The notes under the pieces were generated by a model. That model was not told where the DNA came from. It did no database searches and worked only from the letters and a program-made list of their open reading frames with translations. Shown in pieces: positions 1 through 7,991 of a stretch of DNA of 64,000 nt. The stretch is from Streptomyces sp. NBC_00775 (GTDB taxonomy: Bacteria; Actinomycetota; Actinomycetes; Streptomycetales; Streptomycetaceae). Positions within the stretch are counted from its first letter, which is position 1; the number at the start of each line of letters is the position of its first letter. The translations under genes were made by a program, and so were the position numbers. The stretch is from positions 1,674,001 to 1,738,000 of the forward strand of contig NZ_CP108938.1 in the NCBI RefSeq assembly GCF_036347135.1, given 5' to 3'.

Positions 1-174
1 GCCGCCGAGATCCATGAGCGGCTGGAGATCCGGGACGTGCCGGGCACGCTCCAGATCGGCTACGAGATCGAGGGCAACGAGGCCTACCCCGCGGCCCGCA
101 AGCTGATCGAGATCGGGCAGCGGGACAGCAGGTACAAGACGCGTCGCTGGGTGGTCGCACCACTGGCCCGGTAG
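1..174 (+). CDS. C-terminal end of an unrecognised protein (partial)
   Basis: The window opens inside a reading frame that closes at TAG (172-174), leaving 57 residues that end in WVVAPLAR. The residues are a plausible protein: charged, with an IGYEIEGNEAYPAARKLIE segment that could be a strand followed by a helix. They match no family I can name. The frame keeps the GC bias at third positions expected of a real gene here. The gene converges on the phosphatase that ends at 216, leaving a 41-base gap. The function cannot be called without the upstream part. Confidence 0.6.
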   Translation, partial: AAEIHERLEIRDVPGTLQIGYEIEGNEAYPAARKLIEIGQRDSRYKTRRWVVAPLAR

Positions 175-215
175 TCAGGGGCAAGGCCGTACCCCGGCGA
201 TCGGGGGCCGGCCCG

Positions 216-2288
216 TCAGGCGGCACGCTCGTTCGGGCGTGCCGCCAGCGGTACTTGGGGGCCGTCGCACTCGCGCAGCCACCGCCGCAGTACGTGGTGG
301 ATGTGCTCGGCGCCGACGAGTCCGGTGCCCTCCGCGGCCGGCACCGAGAGCGCCACCGGCGAGAGCAGGAACGGCCGCGCCTGGGACCCGCCGAGTCCGC
401 CGTGCGAGCCGATCTGCTCCTCGAAGGCGAGGACTTCGCCCTCCTTGGGGTCGTACCAGGAGTTGACCATGATGTCGGCCGCGTGCGGGAACGAGTGCGT
501 GCGGCGTACGGCGTCGGCGGCACCGGGGCCGAAGTCGGCGAGCGGGCCCGGGTGTTCGTCGTCGAGCTCGTCCACCGGCACCGCCGCGCCGTGTGCGCCG
601 AGCACGAGCCCGCCGTGCTCCTCGCTGCGCACGAGGACGAAGCCGACACCGGGGTGGTTGGCGAGCGTCGACAGCAGCGCGGGGTGGCGCCGGTCGATCT
701 CCTCGCGGCTCATCCGGTGCGGCACATCGGGGAAGGAGACCAGGCCGAGGTTGCCGGAGGCCAGCACGATGGGCTCGGAGCCGCGCGAGGGGCGGTGCCG
801 CTCACCGCCCTCCTCGACCGGCCTGCGCAGTGCGGCCCGTACGGCGGCCCGCGCCTCGGCACCGCTGTGCGTGCGCTGCGCCCTGCGCGGCACGGGCAGC
901 CCGCAGCCCGCGCGGACCAGATTGCCGAGGGTGAGCCCGTAGCGGGCCAGGAAGGTCTCGCCGGGGCTCTGGCCGTGGTCCGACAGCAGCACGATCCGGT
1001 ACGGCCGCGGGGCGTGCTCGGCGACCTTCGCGATCAGCGCGAGGGAGCGGTCGAGGCGCTCCAGGACCTTCTCGGCGTCGCGGCTGTACGGTCCGGAGTG
1101 GTGCGCCACCTCGTCGTACGCCACCAGGTCCGCGTAGACCGCGTTGCGCCCGGCGAGCATGTCGCCGATCACCGCGGCGACGACGACGTCCCGCTCGACG
1201 ACGGTCGCGAAGGCGCGGACGAAGGGGTAGAGCCCGCCGCGCTTGACGCGTGGCCGGCGCTTCTTGAAGCGGGCCCAGGTGGACTGGCCCATCTCCCGCA
1301 GCACCTCGGCGACGAAGGACATCGCCGTGCGGACGGCGTTGGCGGGGTCGGAGAAGTACGCGAAGTAGCCGGCCCGCGAGCGGTTCTCCTTCCCCCTCCT
1401 CGCGGCGATGGACAGTACGAGGGCCAGCTCGTCGGCGCCGCCGCTGAAGAGGTTGCCGCGGCTGGCGCCGTCGACGGTGAGCAGTCCGCCGTCACCGGTG
1501 TGCTCGATCGCGCGGCGCTGGAGTTCGGCGGCGCTGGTGGGCCGGTTGCAGACCATGACCTCCTGACTGTCCTTCTCGTACCAGCGGAAGGCCGGGACAT
1601 CGTGGTTGCTGCCGTGCAGGATGCCGAGCTGGCTGGCGCCGGTCTGACTGGACCAGTCGGTGCGCCAGGGGGTGAGCCGGTGGGTCGGACGCCTGCCACC
1701 GAGCCAGGCCGCCACGGTCGGCATGAGCCCCTTGGCGATGGCACCCTCCAGGACGTCGTGGCCCACGCCGTCGAGCTGGAGGAAGACGGCGCCGGGGGTC
1801 GCGGGCCCGGCCTGTCCGTCGGAGCGCCTGCGGCGCCGGTCGGCGAGCCGGTACAGCCTGCGCCGGTAGGCGTCGTCGTCCCGTACGGCGAGGGCACCAC
1901 CGGTGGCCGAGGCGACGGCGGACATCACGGCGGCGACGACCACGGCTGTCTCGGGGGCGACCTCACTCTGCCCGGAGGGGGTGATCCGCAGGGCGATCAG
2001 CAGCAGGGAACCGTTGAGGAAGAAGACGAGCAGCCCGAGCACCAGGGCCGGCACCAGCAGCAACGCCCTGACCAGCAGGGGCCACACCAGCGACGACAGC
2101 AGACCGAAGACACCCGCTGCCGCCGCCGCGGTGACGGCGATCTGCGTGGCGCTGTCCCCGTTGTCCGACTGCAACTGGAAGTCGGGCAGTAGGCCGGCGA
2201 GGACGAGCATCGTGACCGTGGACACGGCCCACACCGCGATGCTCCGCCACACTCCGCTGAGGATCCGCCGCCAACGTGCTCCACCCAC
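216..2288 (-). CDS. Membrane protein: 4-helix holin-like domain fused to an alkaline-phosphatase-superfamily domain
   Basis: This 690-residue protein starts at GTG (2286-2288). Residues about 15-135 hold four hydrophobic helices of the type labelled phage holin family in actinobacteria. After a basic linker (RLADRRRRRSD), residues about 165-680 form an alkaline-phosphatase / nucleotide-pyrophosphatase fold. The metal and nucleophile motifs are recognisable: FLQLDGVG, TGASQLGILHGS, YADLVAYDEVAHHSG, LLSDHGQS and IGSHGGLGG. The enzyme domain should be anchored by the N-terminal helices; its side and substrate (phosphodiester, nucleotide or lipid head group) are not evident. The small resolvase-like gene lies 104 bases upstream on the same strand. 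The holin label is structural only: no endolysin or phage gene is nearby. Confidence 0.85.
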   Translation of the reverse strand: MGGARWRRILSGVWRSIAVWAVSTVTMLVLAGLLPDFQLQSDNGDSATQIAVTAAAAAGVFGLLSSLVWPLLVRALLLVPALVLGLLVFFLNGSLLLIALRITPSGQSEVAPETAVVVAAVMSAVASATGGALAVRDDDAYRRRLYRLADRRRRRSDGQAGPATPGAVFLQLDGVGHDVLEGAIAKGLMPTVAAWLGGRRPTHRLTPWRTDWSSQTGASQLGILHGSNHDVPAFRWYEKDSQEVMVCNRPTSAAELQRRAIEHTGDGGLLTVDGASRGNLFSGGADELALVLSIAARRGKENRSRAGYFAYFSDPANAVRTAMSFVAEVLREMGQSTWARFKKRRPRVKRGGLYPFVRAFATVVERDVVVAAVIGDMLAGRNAVYADLVAYDEVAHHSGPYSRDAEKVLERLDRSLALIAKVAEHAPRPYRIVLLSDHGQSPGETFLARYGLTLGNLVRAGCGLPVPRRAQRTHSGAEARAAVRAALRRPVEEGGERHRPSRGSEPIVLASGNLGLVSFPDVPHRMSREEIDRRHPALLSTLANHPGVGFVLVRSEEHGGLVLGAHGAAVPVDELDDEHPGPLADFGPGAADAVRRTHSFPHAADIMVNSWYDPKEGEVLAFEEQIGSHGGLGGSQARPFLLSPVALSVPAAEGTGLVGAEHIHHVLRRWLRECDGPQVPLAARPNERAA

Positions 2289-2392
2289 GCCCCGTCCACC
2301 TCACGTCCGGGCCCGCCCGGTGCGCGAGGCCTGCTCCCACCCTGTCACAACGGGCGGGAGGGGCCGTGTGTCTCCCGTTACCGGAGTGCGGC

Positions 2393-2872
2393 TCAGCGGC
2401 CGTCGTACCCGGCCGTCGGCATGGACAGGCGGCGGTGGACCCGGGCCTTCATCTGGGCGTCGTACGACGGTTCCGCGCAGCCGACCGTCTCGACCCGTAC
2501 GCCGCGGCGCACGCACTCGGCGGTGAACTCGTCGACCGAGGCGAGGGCGCGTTCCAGCACGCGTCGGCTGGGTGCGACGAAGAGATCGACGAGGCCCGCC
2601 TCGACGTCCGCCCACAGGGTGCGGTGGTCGGGGCGCAGACCGCGGACGAGGAGTTCCCGCGTGACCACGTAACCGCGTTCGGCGGCCCAGCGGGCGCACA
2701 TGGCGTGCTGGCTGCGGGAGTCGACCAGGAAGGGATCCGCGTCCAGTTCTTCCAGGGGCGTCAGGCTCGCGATCGCCGTCACACGAAGCGACGGGGGGCG
2801 CGACGGCGGACCGCTCTGGTCGAGCGAGCAGTTGAGGGCGTGCGTGCCGGAGGCACCGCGCGCGTCTCCCAT
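2393..2872 (-). CDS. Small protein resembling a degenerate serine-recombinase N-terminal domain
   Basis: This 159-residue protein starts at ATG 2872, preceded by GGAGGTGAGGGGG; longer upstream frames would run antisense into the hydrolase at 2957. The core from about residue 45 has the layout of a resolvase catalytic domain. FLVDSRSQ stands where Y-x-R-V-S-x-x-Q would be. CARWAAERGYVV follows, then a DLFVAPSRRVLERAL segment like the usual VVxxLDRLxR, then a GVRVETVG strand. No helix-turn-helix or long C-terminal domain follows, and the arginine before the serine is missing, so recombination activity is doubtful. That is inference from pattern; the protein is otherwise hypothetical. It is divergent from the hydrolase at 2957 with 84 bases between starts. 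Confidence 0.6.
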   Translation of the reverse strand: MGDARGASGTHALNCSLDQSGPPSRPPSLRVTAIASLTPLEELDADPFLVDSRSQHAMCARWAAERGYVVTRELLVRGLRPDHRTLWADVEAGLVDLFVAPSRRVLERALASVDEFTAECVRRGVRVETVGCAEPSYDAQMKARVHRRLSMPTAGYDGR

Positions 2873-2956
2873 GGCGTCCCCCTCACCTCCGGGTTTCGCC
2901 GCCGACCCTACTCCTGCCCGTAGGCTCGGGGGGAGTCGCGCGAAGGAGGCAAAGAG

Positions 2957-3730
2957 GTGCCGGTGGAGATCACCTGGTGGGGGCACGCCACCTGCACGGT
3001 CGAGGACTCCGGAATGCGCCTGCTCACCGACCCGCTCTTCGCGCGCCGGCTCGCGCACCTCCGGCGCAGGCGCGGGGCGCCGCCCCCGCCCCGGGCGGCG
3101 GTCGCCGACGTGGCGCTCGTCTCGCATCTGCACGCCGACCATCTGCATCTGCCGTCGCTGGCGCGGCTCGCGCCCGGCACCCGGCTGATCGTGCCGAAGG
3201 GCGCGCCGCGTGCGGTGCCCGGGCTGCGCAGACTGGACCATCTCCAGCTCATCGAGGTGGCGCCGGGCGACCGGACCCAGGTCGGTGACCTGGTCGTACG
3301 CACCGTGCCGGCGCGGCACGACGGACGGCGGCTGCCCGTCGGACCGCACCGCTCCCCCGCCGTCGGATATGTGATCGAGGGGGAGGCGCGCACGTACTTC
3401 GCCGGGGACACCGGGCTGTTCGCGTCGATGGCGGAGGAGGTCGGACCGGTCGACGTGGCGCTGTTGCCGGTGGGCGGCTGGGGACCGTACCTGGGCGAGG
3501 GACACCTCGACGCGGGGCGCGCCACGCAGGCGCTCGCCCAGCTGATGCCGCGCAGCGCCGTGCCGGTGCACTACGGCACGTACTGGCCGATCGGGATGGA
3601 CGCCGTGCGCCCCCACGAATTCCACGCGCCGGGCGAGGAGTTCGTGCGCCTCGCCGCCGAACGCGCGCCCCAGGTCGCGGTCCACCGCCTGGAACACGGC
3701 GAGAGCGTACGCCCGGAGGTCGCGAAGTGA
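2957..3730 (+). CDS. UlaG-like metallo-beta-lactamase-fold hydrolase
   Basis: This 257-residue protein starts at GTG 2957, with AAGGAGG at 2943-2949. The N-terminal ITWWGHATC and LLTDPLF, then SHLHADHLHLPSL (the H-x-H-x-D-H zinc motif), YFAGDTGLF and PVHYGTYWPIG, define a metal-dependent hydrolase of the MBL superfamily. It is closest to the UlaG / Zn-dependent hydrolase branch. The protein is compact and has no signal peptide, so it should be cytosolic; the substrate is unknown. Its stop overlaps a tiny 25-codon frame that runs into the DedA gene, so the three probably share a transcript. A second, larger MBL hydrolase lies at 4512-5636 on the other strand. Confidence 0.88.
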   Translation: MPVEITWWGHATCTVEDSGMRLLTDPLFARRLAHLRRRRGAPPPPRAAVADVALVSHLHADHLHLPSLARLAPGTRLIVPKGAPRAVPGLRRLDHLQLIEVAPGDRTQVGDLVVRTVPARHDGRRLPVGPHRSPAVGYVIEGEARTYFAGDTGLFASMAEEVGPVDVALLPVGGWGPYLGEGHLDAGRATQALAQLMPRSAVPVHYGTYWPIGMDAVRPHEFHAPGEEFVRLAAERAPQVAVHRLEHGESVRPEVAK

Positions 3731-3804
3731 CGTTCCCGTCCAGCACGTCCGCCGAACCGGACGCCACGCACGGCCCGGGCGCCCGGCCGGAGGCCGCCCG
3801 GTGA
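3727..3804 (+). CDS. Possible 25-codon linker ORF between the hydrolase and DedA genes
   Basis: GTG at 3727 overlaps the hydrolase stop (GTGA, 3727-3730). The frame runs 25 codons to TGA 3802-3804, which overlaps the GTG start of the DedA gene (GTGA, 3801-3804). The peptide begins MTFPSSTSAEPDATHG and ends GARPEAAR: it is low in complexity and has no recognisable domain. Overlap at both ends suggests re-initiation could carry ribosomes from the hydrolase to DedA. It may equally be a chance open frame filling 70 bases. There is no independent evidence that it is translated. Confidence 0.3.
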   Translation: MTFPSSTSAEPDATHGPGARPEAAR

Positions 3805-4427
3805 CCTTCCTGACCGTCGCGGCCACGACCGCGCCGCCGGAGTCGACGCAGCAGTCGATCGGGTACCTGTCCCTCTTCCTGCTGGTGCTGATCGGTGCGC
3901 TCGTGCCGGTCGTGCCGACGGGCGCCCTGGTGAGTTCGGCGGCCGTGGTGGCCTTTCACCGGTCGGCGCCGTTCTCCCTGCTGCTGGTCTTCGGGGTGGC
4001 GTCGCTCGCCGCGTTCCTCGGCGACATCACGCTGTACTGGCTCGGTCAGCGCGGTATGCGGTCCAAGAACGGCTCGCGCTGGCTGGAGACCCTCCGTGAC
4101 CGCGCCCCCGAGGACCGTCTGGCCCAGGCGCAGGAGAAGCTGCGCGACCACGGCATCGCGGTCCTCGTCCTGTCCCGCCTCGTCCCGGCCGGCCGTATCC
4201 CGGTCATGCTCGCCTGCCTCCTGGCGAAGACGCCCTTGCGCACCTTCGCCCGGGGCGACGTCCCCGCCTGCCTCGCCTGGGCGGCCACCTACCAGGTCAT
4301 CGGCATCCTCGGCGGTTCCCTCTTCAGCGAGCCGTGGGAGGGCGTGGTCGCGGCGGTGGCCCTGACACTGGCGATCAGCGTGACGCCGAGCCTGTGGCGC
4401 AGGGTGCGCAGAACGGCGCCTCGGTAA
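3801..4427 (+). CDS. DedA family membrane protein
   Basis: This 208-residue integral membrane protein starts at GTG 3801. It has hydrophobic segments near residues 17-37, 40-58, 62-82, 135-160 and 170-192. The GDITLYWLGQRGMR stretch and the later VLSRLVPAGRIPVMLACLLAKTP, with conserved R and P residues in the re-entrant region, are DedA / SNARE-associated hallmarks. DedA proteins are undecaprenyl-phosphate or phospholipid flippase-like transporters; the lipid moved here is not shown. It is preceded by the MBL hydrolase and a tiny coupled frame, and ends at a hairpin repeat shared with the convergent gene at 4512. Confidence 0.85.
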   Translation: MTFLTVAATTAPPESTQQSIGYLSLFLLVLIGALVPVVPTGALVSSAAVVAFHRSAPFSLLLVFGVASLAAFLGDITLYWLGQRGMRSKNGSRWLETLRDRAPEDRLAQAQEKLRDHGIAVLVLSRLVPAGRIPVMLACLLAKTPLRTFARGDVPACLAWAATYQVIGILGGSLFSEPWEGVVAAVALTLAISVTPSLWRRVRRTAPR

Positions 4428-4440
4428 CCGCGGGTTCGGC

Positions 4441-4500
4441 TGCGCCCCGTCAGGGGCGCGGGGAACCGCGCGAGCAACCCAGGACGACCCGCGGCCACCC
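4441..4500. repeat. Streptomyces-type dispersed intergenic repeat, copy 1
   Basis: The block GGGGCGCGGGGAACCGCGCG followed by AGCAACCC is a variant of an element that recurs at 10694-10893, 12318-12525 and 46261-46432. Here it fills the gap between two convergent genes and contains the hairpin at 4442-4459. Elements of this sequence are, to my knowledge, very frequent between Streptomyces genes. Confidence 0.75.
4442..4459. terminator. Hairpin between convergent genes
   Basis: Seven-base arms GCGCCCC (4442-4448) and GGGGCGC (4453-4459) enclose a GTCA loop. It lies just after the DedA stop and faces the convergent hydrolase that ends at 4512, so it could end both transcripts. It is part of a dispersed repeat family seen at three other places in the window. 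No clear T-run follows. Confidence 0.5.
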
Positions 4501-4511
4501 ACGCACGGCAA

Positions 4512-5636
4512 TCACCCCAGAACCCGAGAACCCCCCACCGGCAGATCCCACAGATCCCCCCGCGCCAGCCCCGCCCGCTCCCAGGCGGCACGCACCCTCG
4601 CCAACGGTTCCAGCACCGGCTCCGCCGACAGCACGAACGTCCCCCAGTGCATGGGAGCCATCCGCCGCGCCCCCAGATCGACGGCCGCCCGCACCGCCTC
4701 CTCCGGATCGCAGTGGACGTCGCTCAGCCACCACCGAGGGTCGTACGCCCCGATGGGGAGGAGGGCGAGGTCGATGCCCGGGTAGTGTCGGCCGATGCGG
4801 GCGAACCAGTGCCCGTACCCCGTGTCCCCCGCGAAATACACCCGCCGGCCGTCGGGCGCCGTCAGCACCCACCCGCCCCACAGGGTGCGGCAGGTGTCGA
4901 TGAGGCTGCGCTTGGACCAGTGGTGCGCGGGGACGAAGTCGAAGCGGACGCCGCGCAGTTCGGCCGCCTCCCACCAGTCGAGCTCGGTGACCTGGGTGAA
5001 CCGGCGGCGCCTGAACCAGCGGCCGAGCCCGGCCGGTACGAACACCGGGGTGTCGCGCGGGAGTCGGCGCAGGGTCGGCGCGTCCAGGTGGTCGTAGTGG
5101 TTGTGGCTGATGACGACCGCGTCGACGCGCGGCAGCGCGCTCCAGGCCACGCCGACCGGTGTGATCCGGGCCGGGGTGCCGAGGATCTTGCGGGACCAGA
5201 CCGGGTCGGTGAGGACGGTGAGCCCGCCGATCCGGACCACCCAACTGGCGTGCCCCGCCCAGGAGACGGCGACCGTGCGCGCGCCCACCTGGGGCAACGG
5301 CTCCGGTTCGAACGGCAGCGAGGGGATGTCGGCGAGTCCCTCGGCGCCCGGCCGCAGCGCGCCCTCGCGGGCGAACCTGGCGAAGGCCCGCAGTCCGGGC
5401 AGCGGCGCGGTCAGCCGTTCCACGAAGGACCGCGGCCAGTTACGCCGCTCGCCGAGCGGACGGGGCTCGGCGAGCGGACCGGCGGGAACGAGGGGACCGG
5501 CGGGAAGGAGAGGAACGGCAGGAACGAGAGGAACGGCGGGAGTTGTGTGCCCGGCCGCCGCCGGGCTCGAAGAGGACGCCGGATCGTCGGCGTCCTGGGT
5601 CGTCGTGCTCGTGGTCGACTCGGACTGCTGCGTCAT
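4512..5636 (-). CDS. NAPE-PLD-like metallo-beta-lactamase-fold hydrolase
   Basis: This 374-residue protein starts at ATG 5636, which overlaps the TGA of the upstream aminotransferase-fold gene (ATGA). An earlier in-frame start at 5750 would lie inside that gene. Residues 1-50 are a Ser/Thr/Ala-rich tail with 6-residue PLVPAG/PLLPAG repeats. The catalytic domain has VSWAGHASWVV, LTDPVWS, ISHNHYDHLD (H-x-H-x-D-H), FVPAHHWSKRS, YFAGDTGYG and MAPMHWGTF. These are the signatures of the N-acyl-phosphatidylethanolamine phospholipase D-like branch of the MBL superfamily. A lipid phosphodiester substrate is suggested by family only. Translational coupling implies joint expression with the neighbour. 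Confidence 0.85.
   Translation of the reverse strand: MTQQSESTTSTTTQDADDPASSSSPAAAGHTTPAVPLVPAVPLLPAGPLVPAGPLAEPRPLGERRNWPRSFVERLTAPLPGLRAFARFAREGALRPGAEGLADIPSLPFEPEPLPQVGARTVAVSWAGHASWVVRIGGLTVLTDPVWSRKILGTPARITPVGVAWSALPRVDAVVISHNHYDHLDAPTLRRLPRDTPVFVPAGLGRWFRRRRFTQVTELDWWEAAELRGVRFDFVPAHHWSKRSLIDTCRTLWGGWVLTAPDGRRVYFAGDTGYGHWFARIGRHYPGIDLALLPIGAYDPRWWLSDVHCDPEEAVRAAVDLGARRMAPMHWGTFVLSAEPVLEPLARVRAAWERAGLARGDLWDLPVGGSRVLG
5476..5541 (-). repeat. 18-bp in-frame tandem repeat in the hydrolase N-terminus
   Basis: Three and a half copies of an 18-bp unit, GGA(C/A)CGGC(G/A)GGAA(C/G)GAG(A/G) on the plus strand, encode a 6-residue Pro-Leu-Val/Leu-Pro-Ala-rich period. The unit length is a multiple of three, so copy number could change without breaking the frame. 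Confidence 0.75.
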
Positions 5637-6880
5637 CGAGGAGGCTCCCATCGCTGAGCGTCGTCGCGGAGATCGTCGAAGGCCGACCCCAAGAGGGTCA
5701 ACGCGCGTTGCACATGCGGCAGTTCCAACGGCGCGGGTGACGTGAGGCATTCCGCCCGCTCCTCGTCCGTCGCGCCGAGCAGCGGCCCGGTGCCCAGGCG
5801 CACCCGGAGCGCCGCGAGGTCGTCGCCGAACCGGTGCCCGCCCGGCGCGGGCATGCCGAGCCGGGCGGTGAGGAAGTCCTCCAAGTCCTGGGCGTCGCCC
5901 ACGCCGTGCGCCCCGAGCGCGGACCGGAGCGGGCCGAGGTCGACGTACAGATGTCTCCCGGCCTGCGGGGGCCGCGCGAGGGCGCCCGCGCCGACCACCG
6001 CGTGGTGCGCGGCGGCGGCCACGCGCGCGTGCAGGCGTACGGCGGAGGTGAGCCGTTCGGTGATGCCGGCGGGCTCGCCGAGCGCGTACGCGGCCGCCGC
6101 GGCCACCGGCGTGGCGACCCGAGCGCCGAGCACGGTCAGCACGTCGAGGACCTGGGCGCGCAACCGGACCCCGGAGTCGTTGTCGGGGAAGCGGGCGACG
6201 GCGGCCGGCCAGCCCTGCGGCAGGAAGGCGCCCGCCAGGTCCGTGATCACGGTGACCTCGCCGGGGAGCATCTCGGCGGGGCTGAGCAGCACCGTGCCGT
6301 GCGGCCGGTGCAGGGTGTCGCGCCAGGTCTCGTCGCTGACGACGTGCAGCCCCTCGTCCATCGCGGCCTCGACCGTCTCGTGGACGACCTCGGGCGGCGC
6401 GACGGTGGCGGTGGGGTCGTCGGCCACGGAGAGTACGAGCAGGCGCGGTTCACCGCCCTCGGCGCGGACTCTGCGGACGGTCTCCAGGAGGGCGTACGGG
6501 TCCGGGATGCCGCCGCACTCGGCGGGTGTCGCCACGTGGAACACGGTTCTGCCCAGCAGGCGTGCCTGCGGCGCCCACCACGCGGCGCACGGACGGGGCA
6601 CGAGGACGTCGCCGCCGAGCGCGCCGGTCAGCGCGAGGAGCAGCGCGGGGGCGCCGGGTGCGGCGGCCACCCGGTCGTGCGCGGTGGGCAGTCCGCGCCG
6701 GCTCCAGTAGGCGCAGGCCGCGTCGAGGAGGGCGGGGCCGCCGCCGGAGGGCTCGGCGTCGGCGCGGTCCGCGGCGGCGGCCAGCACGGAGCGGAGTTCC
6801 GGCAGCACGGGCAGGCCCTGGCCGGGAAGGGGCGGGCCGTAACGGACGGGGCCGTGCCCTTCCGGATCCGTCCGCCGCAT
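5633..6880 (-). CDS. Fold-type I aminotransferase-like protein with no lysine residues
   Basis: This 415-residue protein starts at ATG 6880. It has the layout of class I/II aminotransferases: GPALLDAACAYWSRRGLP near the N-terminus, a substrate/cofactor loop AAPGAPALLLALTGALGGDVLVP, LLVLSVADDPTATVAP, and VVSDETWRDTLH. At the position of the Schiff-base lysine (SxSKxxxxPGWRxG in the family) it reads DLAGAFLPQGWPAAV. Lysine is replaced by Gly and the carboxylate-binding Arg by Pro. I found no lysine anywhere in the 415 residues, so no internal aldimine with PLP can form. It is therefore probably a non-catalytic binder or regulator, or uses another chemistry. Its stop overlaps the start of the MBL hydrolase at 5636. 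Confidence 0.75.
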   Translation of the reverse strand: MRRTDPEGHGPVRYGPPLPGQGLPVLPELRSVLAAAADRADAEPSGGGPALLDAACAYWSRRGLPTAHDRVAAAPGAPALLLALTGALGGDVLVPRPCAAWWAPQARLLGRTVFHVATPAECGGIPDPYALLETVRRVRAEGGEPRLLVLSVADDPTATVAPPEVVHETVEAAMDEGLHVVSDETWRDTLHRPHGTVLLSPAEMLPGEVTVITDLAGAFLPQGWPAAVARFPDNDSGVRLRAQVLDVLTVLGARVATPVAAAAAYALGEPAGITERLTSAVRLHARVAAAAHHAVVGAGALARPPQAGRHLYVDLGPLRSALGAHGVGDAQDLEDFLTARLGMPAPGGHRFGDDLAALRVRLGTGPLLGATDEERAECLTSPAPLELPHVQRALTLLGSAFDDLRDDAQRWEPPR

Positions 6881-7098
6881 GCGTGCCTCCGCGCAGTCCG
6901 TGGTGCGTACCGTGCCCTGCTCCGGTGCTCCCGCCTCCGTACGGTCTCCGGTGCCCCTGTCCCGTCGTACAGCTCTTCTTGCTTATGCCTCATCCGTGTC
7001 CTGGTACATCTCGTACGGTTCCGCTCGCGCCCTCGGCCTCTCCGTACCCACGGTTCGGCCACCCCATGGGCACCCGTCGGGTTGTGCCCGTCACAGCG

Positions 7099-7794
7099 TC
7101 AACTGTCTGCTGACGTGTCCTTGTGGCGCAGCCGGTGGACGGCCGCGCCCAGCGCGCCCGCGATCAGGACGCTTCCGGCGACCAGGGCAGGCACGGACCC
7201 GGTGAAGGCGCCGCCCTCGCCGGCGTGTACCCCGCGCTGGACGGCCGGGGGCCGCTGGACGGCCGGGGGCCGCTGGACGTCCGAGGGCCCCTGGACGTCC
7301 GAGGGCCCCTGGACGTCCGAGGGCCGCTGGACGTCCGGGGGCCATTGCTCGATGCCGCTCGCGGCTTTGGTGCCACGGGCCACGGTGTACGAGGCCTTCC
7401 ACGGCTTCCTCTCGCCGCCCGGGGGCACGGGGCACGCGCCGTCGACGCCCCACTCCGGCTCGGGGCCCATCGCGTCGGAGTCGTCGTCGACGTTCTCCCC
7501 GGGCGGGATACGGGCCGTCCCGCGGTAGGCGGCGCCCGCCGCGCTCTCGGTGTCGCCCTGCACGCGGCTCAGCTGGACCTTGCCCTCCTCGAAGCCCTGC
7601 GAGGTGGCGTCGATGAAGTCGGGCGGGGCTCCGCCGGTCGCGTCGCAGGTGACGGAGATGGTGAGGGTGCCACCGGGCTCGACGGAACCCGGGCTGACCT
7701 CGGCGTCCGGATCCGCGAACGCGGCCGACGCGGCGGCGCCCACGGCGGCACCTGCCAGGGCGGTGGCGAACAGGGCACGGGCGGTACGGCGCAT
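7099..7794 (-). CDS. Secreted, membrane-tethered protein with hexapeptide repeats
   Basis: This 231-residue protein starts at ATG 7794. Residues 1-27 form a Sec signal peptide (RR, hydrophobic core, AFADPDA cleavage region). A folded region (about 30-145) has a single Cys pair candidate (VTCDATGG and GACPVPPG). Six copies of a PxVQx-P hexapeptide follow (about 153-190). The C-terminus has a hydrophobic helix (VPALVAGSVLIAGALGAAV) and a short basic tail (HRLRHK). This is the plan of a surface protein held by a C-terminal anchor, without an LAxTG sorting motif. Function unknown. It stands alone, upstream of the aminotransferase-like gene by 218 bases on the same strand. Confidence 0.8.
   Translation of the reverse strand: MRRTARALFATALAGAAVGAAASAAFADPDAEVSPGSVEPGGTLTISVTCDATGGAPPDFIDATSQGFEEGKVQLSRVQGDTESAAGAAYRGTARIPPGENVDDDSDAMGPEPEWGVDGACPVPPGGERKPWKASYTVARGTKAASGIEQWPPDVQRPSDVQGPSDVQGPSDVQRPPAVQRPPAVQRGVHAGEGGAFTGSVPALVAGSVLIAGALGAAVHRLRHKDTSADS
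7237..7344 (-). repeat. Six 18-bp tandem repeats encoding PxVQx-P
   Basis: CTGGAC recurs every 18 bases at 7237, 7255, 7273, 7291, 7309 and 7327, within units of the form CTGGACGNCCGNGGGCCN. The array encodes the stalk region of the secreted protein. Two sequence sub-types (GCC and GTCCGA variants) are grouped, which suggests recent unit duplication. Confidence 0.85.
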
Positions 7795-7991
7795 GGGCTG
7801 GGCTCCTTCGGCGGGCGGCTTTCCCGAGGGGCACGGCCGTCGTGCCCCCGGGGCCCATCACAGCCCGCCCGGCGGCGCGGCGCGCGCGGCCGGACACCAT
7901 TCGCGGGACACAGACGCCCGAGCGGGTGACGCCAGGGAGACGGCAGCCGCCGGCCGCGAGGGCGGACACACGCGACCCTCTTGCTCGCCGG

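Noticed and set aside
255..2192. A plus-strand open frame of 645 codons
   Set aside because: It is antisense to the holin/phosphatase gene, whose catalytic motifs are all on the minus strand.
216..2872. A prophage remnant, from a holin domain next to a resolvase-like protein
   Set aside because: There is no integrase, terminase, capsid or lysin gene, the base composition is unchanged and no attachment repeats are seen. The holin label applies only to a helix bundle fused to an enzyme.
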